64,000 bases of DNA from Lineus longissimus (lineage: Eukaryota > Nemertea > Pilidiophora > Heteronemertea > Lineidae), in NCBI RefSeq assembly GCF_910592395.1, contig NC_088324.1:5050953-5114952 (forward strand). The letters are read 5' to 3'. Under the pieces are notes generated by a model. That model was not told the DNA's origin, did not search any database, and saw nothing but the letters and a program-made list of their open reading frames with translations. Shown here piece by piece: positions 59,501 to 64,000 of the stretch. Both the position numbers and the translations under genes were made by a program. The first letter of the stretch is position 1; the number at the start of each line of letters is the position of its first letter.

Positions 59501-59601
59501 TCAATCGTGCACATGAGAGGGCAATGTTGGATTTGAGACTGCGTGAAAAAGAACTTGAGCTCCGAGAATGTGAGGTATCATTTAAAGAAAAACATCATTG
59601 A
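50301..59601 (+). CDS. Myb/SANT-like coiled-coil protein gene, three exons, with a premature TGA
   Basis: Exons 50301-50560, 50894-51075 and 59387-59601 join in phase. Exon 1 follows an acceptor (TTCATTTCAG) directly before its ATG, so a 5' UTR exon lies upstream. Exon 1 gives MAQAETPQQRKLFMFNMKK, LLKEI-like MLKEIVAINPF, and SWREV...LTDRVTMLINKF, a Myb/SANT-like fold. Exon 2 is a charged coiled coil (LIREVKALKQEAEELVTKKK). Exon 3 gives ATPSKQRKTTTESSLMDYL, then TGA (59458-59460), then a long open helix EREAKLKEIELNRAHERAML to 59601. The open frame after TGA and its heptad pattern suggest the stop is a mutation. Intron 2 contains a whole BEL/Pao element. Similar proteins are common in invertebrates and may be old transposon genes. 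Function unknown. Confidence 0.72.
50894..51075 (+). CDS. Myb/SANT-like gene, exon 2
   Basis: 182 bp, phase 2 to 1, acceptor TTCATACAG. The donor is GAAG|GCAAGT, a GC-AG intron with otherwise perfect consensus. Rich in Lys and Glu, coiled-coil pattern. Confidence 0.75.
51396..52269 (+). repeat. 5' LTR of BEL/Pao element
   Basis: 874 bp, TG...CA ends. Contains AATAAA at 52195-52200 about 70 bp from its 3' end, expected to act in the 3' copy as the poly(A) signal. The 112-codon open frame within it recurs shortened in the 3' LTR and is not taken as a gene. Confidence 0.95.
52295..53644 (+). CDS. gag: BEL/Pao gag (DUF1759-type capsid plus zinc knuckles)
   Basis: 449 codons from the ATG 26 bp after the LTR. 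Residues 1-100 are a coiled-coil leader (TLLELDNRRLKAELAQARSS). Residues 100-290 form the DUF1759 capsid-like region (FKFPEWWQSFKVLVEDR, YLGKYTNETVRRSIQGLL, AKAILHDRYGN). Cysteine motifs follow: CLKCGESHYLDTC, CLGCFRKGHMKRDC and CQVCKAQHPTLLH. In the family the product forms the virus-like particle and binds the RNA. The frame ends at 53644 while the pol frame (-1) is already open from 53578. Confidence 0.92.
   Translation: MSSYDSDEATTSQLEGISALLKAATMNDELTLLELDNRRLKAELAQARSSVDKRPETRVNSSAVSICASAQPNNELVTAIGMLADVLSRKEDKLPRKEPAVFAGSGFKFPEWWQSFKVLVEDRYDSPSDRCYYLGKYTNETVRRSIQGLLAVGDEKSYKEAKAILHDRYGNKVHLARAFRDKIERWPVIKHGDGPALRDLSDFLRQCETSMGTLSQLRVLDDPIEQESIVHKLPRSLQDKWCTKVDHFLYEDSKTDLENPPFKLLCGFIQKQARISCSPLYSKADTSNQKSKTSSFSTGADKKIAVPAKQSFATGIGAASPGARAEQPKGWSNPVAKCLKCGESHYLDTCPSFKDLSLTDRVAFVKANSLCLGCFRKGHMKRDCRKKKTCQVCKAQHPTLLHDYNRASSQTTPQQTPAAEPTGPARTFCHSSDSVMSAVFKVPSLSQFT
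53578..55317 (+). CDS. pol: BEL/Pao pol, protease and reverse transcriptase part
   Basis: Frame -1 relative to gag. It starts with the DUF1758/A17-type aspartic protease (VYALLDDQSDACYITDD; the family has LLDxxSxxxFI with D as catalytic). The Pao-type reverse transcriptase follows: VWYIPHHGVYHPVKRDK, VVFDASVEFEGTSLN, motif A FACDLEAMFMQC, motif B FGATSSPGMANFAL and motif C QYYMDDELDS. The frame closes at 55317 by a one-base shift. No start codon need be used if it is expressed by frameshift, but I see no classical slippery heptamer, so the gag-pol break may be a mutation. Confidence 0.92.
   Translation: MPFFRQCNVSGFQSALIVPVHLSCDNGNSVIVYALLDDQSDACYITDDTVKRLDEQGTPVEFKLSTMLGEERVFCQKVVGLQVQGFGQEGTMVPLPSVYSRQVILATRDQIPNHTQIRNWQHLAGVADQLAPISSDADIGLLIGMNCTAAIRPLEIVPGPDPNDPYGVKTALGWGVVGTVGKTASHFTFRTSAREVSPSVVGSMLDREFIEYGGSLQDNDKMSIEDRKFMDILKKGIHVREDGHFEMPLPWKDNSKMPNNRTQAAKRLAQLRARLLKNPKLREDYLKSMDDMLHKGYAERVPKDELNLSDATVWYIPHHGVYHPVKRDKCCVVFDASVEFEGTSLNKRLLQGPDLTNNLTGVLIRFRRERYAFACDLEAMFMQCGVDARDKNYLRFLWWEGGDLMSEPVEYRMRVSIFGATSSPGMANFALKSVADEFESKYGKEAADFVRKQYYMDDELDSESTTKQAINIAHSSADLVSECGFREHKFVAKDREILKSMPQSEIGKNLQKLNLQSESESLPIERTLGLEWHVESDDFGFTINLKDKPVTRRGILSTVASVYDPLGLVSLVILQVKPS
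55338..57599 (+). CDS. pol: BEL/Pao pol, RNase H and integrase part
   Basis: 753 codons in the third frame. RNase H: SFLDASESGYG, TIPRLELVAALTSA and YTDSQVVLGYI, with the D-E-D residues visible. Integrase: zinc region YHKMEGNTGRSITLNSTR and CVTCLRLGGTP; DDE core YSAVDYFVHF, RSDLGSNFFGG and HFGGAWERMIGSARNVL. The C-terminal DUF5641-like domain is FWSRWRDEVLPTLQERKKW and DDIVLLMDE. The zinc region has Asn where a His is usual (GNTG). A TAG at about 55331 plus the frameshift separate it from the RT part. Confidence 0.93.
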   Translation: MNWDADVPEDVRMRWERWRTDLMSLSQLKIPQCYKTSELGHDTSVELQSFLDASESGYGQCFYLKYTDESGRIETSLVMAKSRVTPQKVVTIPRLELVAALTSAKIAAFTENQLQMEILAKVFYTDSQVVLGYISNEAKRFHIFVSNRVQQIRDLTEVKTWRHVVTDANPADLASRGMSATDLLASSLWWKGPEFIRETTNLPAPDIEAAQQLSEDDPEVKRTAVTLATRAIPQPYPSLYERFGYFSSWFRLKHATALCLRYVTILQECVRKKRAGDGTNLNPGPRGSHKSVSLEEMMAKLLAVFLLLGDSDNQLFCSLLKQQKHVGKGSSLFTLDPFLDNKGILRVGGRIKRANLPPSVTQPILLPRKCHITDLVIDQYHKMEGNTGRSITLNSTRQAGYWIVGGCAAVTHFLLSCVTCLRLGGTPCKEKMADLPIDRLEQVAPFTYSAVDYFVHFLIKEKRSELKRWGVLFTCLSSRAVHLEVANSLDTDSFLNAYRRFVCCRGLVRTLRSDLGSNFFGGKNVLEKALAEMDDKEISTELLKDGCDWINFKMNPPHASHFGGAWERMIGSARNVLNALLMQHGSQLDDELLRTLMKEVEYILNSRPLTFIDTKSPDALQPLTPNQIFTLKTKTVKLLPGKFVKEDLFCRRRWRRVQYLANQFWSRWRDEVLPTLQERKKWTKEQPNVEPDDIVLLMDESLPRCQSPRARVLEAPKSEDGLVRKLKLRVGKGLLERPIHKVVLLAKMPKGNE
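57600..58319 (+). other. BEL/Pao 3' untranslated internal region
   Basis: No frame. Contains repeated GAGTCTTTAAGGGTCAGGTG-type words (58130-58215) and ends in a short purine tract TTAGGAGAGCCA just before the 3' LTR, the likely polypurine tract. Confidence 0.6.
58320..59192 (+). repeat. 3' LTR of BEL/Pao element
   Basis: 873 bp, one base shorter than the 5' LTR and otherwise differing at about a dozen sites. AATAAA at 59118-59123 is the likely poly(A) signal. Confidence 0.95.
59387..59601 (+). CDS. Myb/SANT-like gene, exon 3
   Basis: Acceptor GTATTTTCAG, phase 1. In-frame TGA at 59458 after SSLMDYL; the same frame stays open for 46 more codons to TGA at 59599. A second BEL/Pao LTR begins about 17-23 bp after the last stop. 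Confidence 0.65.
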
Positions 59602-59882
59602 TTATTAATGGCGTGATTGTAAGTGTCGGAACTGATGATACAAGATAACATAAGATGCAAGCCGCATCCTGCTACTTAGTAGGCTCCGCCTACCTGTATT
59701 CATTAACCAATCATAGTATAGTTTACTGTAACCTTGTGATATGCATGTGTTTGTTGTTTTGTAATAAAGTTAGTTATAGTTAGGCACTCAATGTGTTCAG
59801 TTCGCCATGAACTCAAGTAAGACCTCCCCGCACGACACGACCTTGGTGCAAGTGACCAGGATCCCGCAACGCAAATTCCAAG

Positions 59883-60319
59883 ATGACTGACGAAGAAAAA
59901 GTAAAACGCTACATACAAGAAAGAGGTGGCAAACGAGCTGCCATTACGAAAATTCTACAAGTGATAGAGGAACTATGTGAAGAGATCAAAGTGGACACTA
60001 CTCGCGGACACACACATGTGACCGAAAAGATCGACTCGGCATTCGCAAAAGCTAGCTTATTGCCCAATAAGTTGAAAGAAGTCCTACGTATCGATACCGA
60101 AATAGAAGCCCTAACCAAGGATGACACCCTCGAGAAAGTGGTAACGGAACATGAGGATTATTCATCCAAGATCCAAGAAAAGCACACGTTCTACCTTAGA
60201 GCAATCAAACGGCTTCAAGAAGCACTTACCGCACCCCCTAAAGCAAGCGATGAACCAGTGGGAACAACCGCAAGTACTACTCCCGCCACAACGAAATCAA
60301 ATGTAAGACTACCGAAACT
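59883..60319 (+). pseudogene. gag: BEL/Pao element 2, gag N-terminal part
   Basis: ATG at 59883; MTDEEKVKRYIQERGGKRAA, a helical leader with VIEELCEEIKVDTTRGH, ends in KSNVRLPKLS where the LINE enters. The frame happens to run on through the LINE to 61139. Confidence 0.8.
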
Positions 60320-61385
60320 ATCTATTATATTTGACTTTACCAATCAGGGTCTACTTTCTCAATTAGATAAAATCCACTATAGGGGTGCCATTATAGTCAG
60401 TGGTTGTATTCATGGGACTAACACCCAAAAGGTTTTAAAATGTTTGGATTGGATGACACTTTCTGCTAGGCGTAGGGAAAAAAGATTGGTGCTTATGTAT
60501 GAGGTACAACACTATTTGGTACCATGTTATGTCAATGAAATCTTTGACATTTATCGTAATCGGGCGCCTCCTGGCCGTTTAAGGACCCAGCGAGACTATG
60601 TACTTCCCCCTAGATCATCTGCAAGATTTAGCAAGTCAACTGTGCCATGTGTAATTAGAGATTGGGAGTCTGTGCCTGTCAATATAAAAAACTGCTTCTC
60701 AAGAAACTCATTTAAATACAATATCCGAATTTTTCTGAGAGGAAAACATAACCTTCTTACTTCTACAAAATTGGCTCTTACTCGTAAAAATGAACTTTCA
60801 CTCAATAGGACAAGGTGTGACTTAGTTTTTCGGTGTCACTTTTATTCCCACAATTTTACCAACGTTTTAAGTCCATCTTGTGATTGCGGGGCTCACTCCC
60901 AATCTACTAAACACCTTCTCTTTAATTGCCCTTTATTAAATGATTTACGTAACGATTTCTTGAATGATCCTGGCTTGCTGCCACACCTTACTTCTGTTAG
61001 GTTTTTCAATCTTCGTGTTGATGAGAGGCTCCATTTTCTTCTTAATGGTCAATTTTCATTGGACCTTACTTCAAACAGGCTTGTTGTAGAAAAAACAGCC
61101 ACTTTTCTCAGTAATATTATCGCCTTTTCTGGTAACTAGTGCCAGATCAATGGAACCCCACATCAATCACTACCTTTGCACAAACTATAACTATTTGTGT
61201 TACTTTACCTTTACTTGCATCCCTTTCTTTCCATTCAAAGTATGTTACCTTATCTTGATTTAACTTGTTCTTTGTATACCATTGTAACCAGGGCTATTAA
61301 TGCTTTCAGCCTAAGCCCTGGCAATTGTCTCAATATGTAATTTTGTTTATTTGGATTTAATAAATAATAAATAATAAAAAAAAAA
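60320..61385 (+). mobile_element. 5'-truncated CR1/L2-like LINE inserted in gag, 12-bp target duplication
   Basis: ACTACCGAAACT is present at 60308-60319 and again at 61386-61397. The insert encodes only the C-terminal end of a LINE polymerase: LDKIHYRGAIIVSGCIHGTN, LSARRREKRLVLMYEVQHYL, NRTRCDLVFRCHFYSHNF and CDCGAHSQSTKHLLFNCPLL, stop at 61139. A 3' UTR and a (TAAATAA)n/poly-A tail follow. This is the hallmark of target-primed reverse transcription. Confidence 0.95.
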
Positions 61386-61397
61386 ACTACCGAAACT

Positions 61398-62286
61398 GCT
61401 ACTGCCCACATTCAGCGGAAGTATCGTGGAATGGAACACGTTCTTTGACTCTTTCAAGGCTGGAATAGACAATAACATCAACCTAAGTAAAGTAGAAAAG
61501 ATGCAGTATCTCCGAGGACAGTTAAAAGGTGAGCTGAAGCTGGCCATCGAAGGCCTTCAACTCACAGACACCAACTACGCTATCCCCCTCGACATCCTAA
61601 AGGAACGATACGGCAGTACAGACAAGATAAAACACGAGCATATGAACGCCCTTTGGGAACTACAACAACCGTCTTCAGATGTAAAAGGTATGAAGACTTT
61701 CGTCGACAAACTGGAATCTAACCTCCGAGGACTCGCCGCCCTTGGTATCACGGAGAATTCCATCGAGGATATTCTCGTCCTGAAGAAGATCCCGCCGAAC
61801 ATCCGACAACTGATGACAAGAGACCACGGAACGGATTGGAAACTGTAGGACATTCGCAAATCTCTCAAGAAGGAAATAGACACTATGTCAGCTGGTGAAC
61901 TCACTTTGGATATATATAACAATTCGAGTGGATTATGTGGTGCAAATTCAAGTGAATATAGTGTATCTCAGAATTCAAATGGAATATGCTCTGTGTCATC
62001 ACCACCACCTACTGCTGCATTTCTTACCAGTGTACATGGTGGCAAAGGTAAATATTCTTCTGCTCACACTGCTCACTCCCCAGTTTGTGCATTTTGTAAC
62101 CAAAATCACCCATCCATATTGTGCAGTTCTATTAGTGATCCCAACAAACGGTGGGAAATCATCCGCAATTCCAAATGTTGTTTCAACTGCCTAGGCAATC
62201 ACCAGGTCAAAGCATGCCAGTCTAAAAACCGCTGTAGTAAATGTGAAGAAAGCATCACACCGCTATCTGTGACCCCGCACGCATGA
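61398..62286 (+). pseudogene. gag: BEL/Pao element 2, gag C-terminal part
   Basis: Resumes with LLPTFSGSIVEWNTFFDSFK and YLRGQLKGELKLAIEGLQL (DUF1759), interrupted by TAG at 61846-61848 after GTDWKL, then the same frame continues with a cysteine region (CAFCNQNHPSILC, CCFNCLGNHQVKAC, CSKC). The frame closes at 62286. Confidence 0.82.
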
Positions 62287-62957
62287 TTAATCCAACCAAC
62301 ATGACGACCCCCGCAAAACCGCAGACTGACCACAACCGACCCGCAAGAGACACCAAACGTGACGCCACACCGTCGATCTCAACTCAAGCCCAAGCCGAGA
62401 CCCACGTCAAGCTCGTCAACGCCATGGGACCAGCGCTACTCAAGACAGCTACCGTCACAGCAGAAGCCCACGATGGAAGCCAGGTCAACCTAAATGTCAT
62501 ACTAGATGAAGGTGCCATGCGTTCGTTCATAACCACACAGTCAGCGACGAAACTAGGAGCCATCACTGATGGAAGAGAGAACATCAACTTGACAGCCTTT
62601 GGTGGGAAAACATACGCAGTTCATCAGATCCTGAAAACAGAAATCACTCTGAACACAACGACGCTAGGCCCTGACCTAAATCTAACATTGCTCATTGTTG
62701 ACAAAATCTCGACGCCTGTGAAAACCCCCAACGCAGAGATGCTCAACATGCCGCACATTGCGCCCATCCGTAACGAATTGGCCAAAAATCCGCATTCAGA
62801 AGTCATGGACATTAACATTTTGATAGGAGCCGCCTACTGTTGGTCTGTAGTTGGTAATGAAATCATCCGCCCGCCAGGTAACATGATCGCACCCACCGCC
62901 GTGTCCTCCAAGTTCGGTTATTTGCTTTCAGTAGCATTACCACCACAACGTCATTAG
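62283..62957 (+). pseudogene. BEL/Pao element 2, DUF1758-type aspartic protease
   Basis: 224 codons in another frame than gag. LLKTATVTAEAHDGSQVNLN and VILDEGAMRSFITTQSATKL are the protease core, with the catalytic Asp in ILDEGA where LDxGS is usual. It goes on through MDINILIGAAYCWSVV to a stop, without the reverse transcriptase that should follow. Confidence 0.8.
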
Positions 62958-63119
62958 TGTATTGGATTTTGACGTTATCCGCTCAATAAATTGCACCTCG
63001 TTATAAAATATTGTTTTTCCTCATTATTCCTTTGCTTGAATTGAAAAAAGCAATATACCATCAGAAAGAGCATCAAATTCTCCATAATATACAACAAATT
63101 ATATATTTTTTACTATTAA

Positions 63120-63800
63120 TGTACGCCTTGTAGCGCAAGATAAATAACTCCGACGGCGTCAATGTAGCCGCGACACGCGGGAGTCACTTTGGTTTCCATG
63201 GTCATTAACGCGGGAAGCAGTGCAGCGAGCAGACGACTCATCGGATCGCTACCATTTTTTTTGACCAATCAGAGAAGAGCTCGCCATTCAGCCCGCAGTT
63301 CTCGGTATTTTCATAACCAGTTCCGTTTTCGAATGGGCTGCTCGGAAAGTTTTGAGGTGAGTTCTCCCGGCTGCTGCAGTCGCTAAATCATTGCGGATGC
63401 ATAATGTTTGTAATTACCAGATTCCTAAAGCTTCACAGATTCCAGTGATATAACTCATTAAATAATTTACAAAAGATTACCCCAGTAACAGGCCACTAAA
63501 CAAGCCGATACCCCCCGCTTCAATGTACACAACGACAGCCGTTGAACGACTGACGCTCTGTCAGTGATTGACAGCCAGCCGCGACGTTCATTGGTCGAAG
63601 CGCGTCGCGTAGCCACGCCTCACGTCGATCATGAAGCGCTTGTTGCCCCGGAGATCTGATCGTCCAATAACGCGCTTCCAAAGCAGTGTCGCAGGTGGAA
63701 TTCCCGGGGAATCCCCGCGATACTCTTCGGCGGGCGTGTTGCACTGAGTGTAGCGTAACGTACTTTGATTTTACGCCGCCGTTACCGGAGAATGCCATAT
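63120..63800. promoter_or_regulatory. GC-rich, CCAAT-box-containing possible promoter
   Basis: CpG-rich compared with the flanks. CCAAT at 63265-63269 and 63664-63668, and ATTGG at 63590-63594. Within it, ATG at 63333 opens eight codons (MGCSESFE) ending in a consensus donor GAG|GTGAGT at 63357. This could be a short first exon of a gene lying beyond the window. No TATA box is clear and nothing confirms transcription. Confidence 0.35.
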
Positions 63801-64000
63801 CCCACGTGTTTGAAGAAATAACTAAACAAATGCATTTACTATGTGAAAACAGTGTTTTATTTGTGAATATTGTCCTAAACAACAGTCATTTCATTGATTT
63901 GAGATGTAAGTGCACTTGAGTATGACATTGAATTTCTGTTATTATTAATCATAGAGTAACCAGGATGAATTACAAGGCCTGTTTTATTAGATATAGGCCC

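Larger units (their letters stand above)
59618..62957 (+). mobile_element. Second BEL/Pao element, 5' part only, split by a LINE
   Basis: A probable 5' LTR/leader (59618 or 59624 to about 59880, starting TGTAAGTG or TGTCGGAACTG and containing AATAAA at 59763-59768) precedes gag. Gag is cut at 60319 by a LINE and resumes at 61398. A zinc-knuckle region (61885-62286) and a DUF1758-type protease (62283-62957) follow in another frame. No reverse transcriptase or 3' LTR follows in the window, so it is truncated. Confidence 0.8.

Overview
This is eukaryotic DNA with spliced genes, GT-AG introns of about 0.2-4 kb and very dense repeats. The class of transposons (PIF/Harbinger, BEL/Pao, CR1/L2-like LINEs, MULE-like foldback elements), the animal-type argininosuccinate synthase and the many minisatellites point to a metazoan, most likely a marine invertebrate. 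I cannot fix the phylum from sequence alone.

Left part (1-17.7 kb): a truncated Harbinger transposon at the window edge, a second and nearly complete Harbinger (about 1.06-3.40 kb), and then twelve exons of argininosuccinate synthase (ASS1) on the + strand, 3432-17686. They give 385 residues in unbroken phase. Only the first ~35 residues, which carry the N-terminal ATP-binding loop, lie upstream of the window. ASS1 introns hold a 755-bp TA-flanked element, smaller MITEs, a 118-bp foldback, a ~30-bp minisatellite that ends just before a splice acceptor, and a third Harbinger element (14692-16754) with perfect TIRs and a CAG target duplication.

Middle part (17.7-42.9 kb): mostly intergenic. 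It holds a broken LINE on the - strand (19.6-22.0 kb, itself cut by a 414-bp insertion), a decayed tandem LamG-like gene fragment (- strand, 22.5-23.3 kb), a LINE 3' remnant, two MULE-like foldback elements with exact 9-bp target duplications (26897-27515 and 28311-29172), a 35-bp minisatellite with an 11-mer higher-order repeat (32.4-33.96 kb), a TAA-flanked Harbinger MITE, a Harbinger Myb-like remnant, and several copies of a dispersed family built of ~302-bp units. Each unit of that family carries TGACCTCTGTGACCT, a DR3 arrangement of nuclear-receptor half-sites.

Right part (42.9-64 kb): a probable host gene of unknown function, seen as a duplicated SAM-like exon (43006-43090 and 43579-43663) and a conserved last exon (46118-46432); a nearly full-length but broken LINE (46.45-49.8 kb); and a three-exon Myb/SANT-like coiled-coil gene (50301-59601). 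The second intron of that gene contains a complete BEL/Pao LTR retrotransposon (51396-59192, LTRs 874/873 bp, target duplication ATGTG). A second, partial BEL/Pao element starts just after that gene's last codon. Its gag is split by a 5'-truncated LINE with a 12-bp target duplication, and this happens to create a 418-codon chimeric reading frame. The window ends in a GC-rich, CCAAT-box-containing stretch that could be a promoter.

The only recognised metabolic gene is ASS1 (citrulline + aspartate + ATP to argininosuccinate). The rest is best read as a record of nested transposition in and around three or four host genes.
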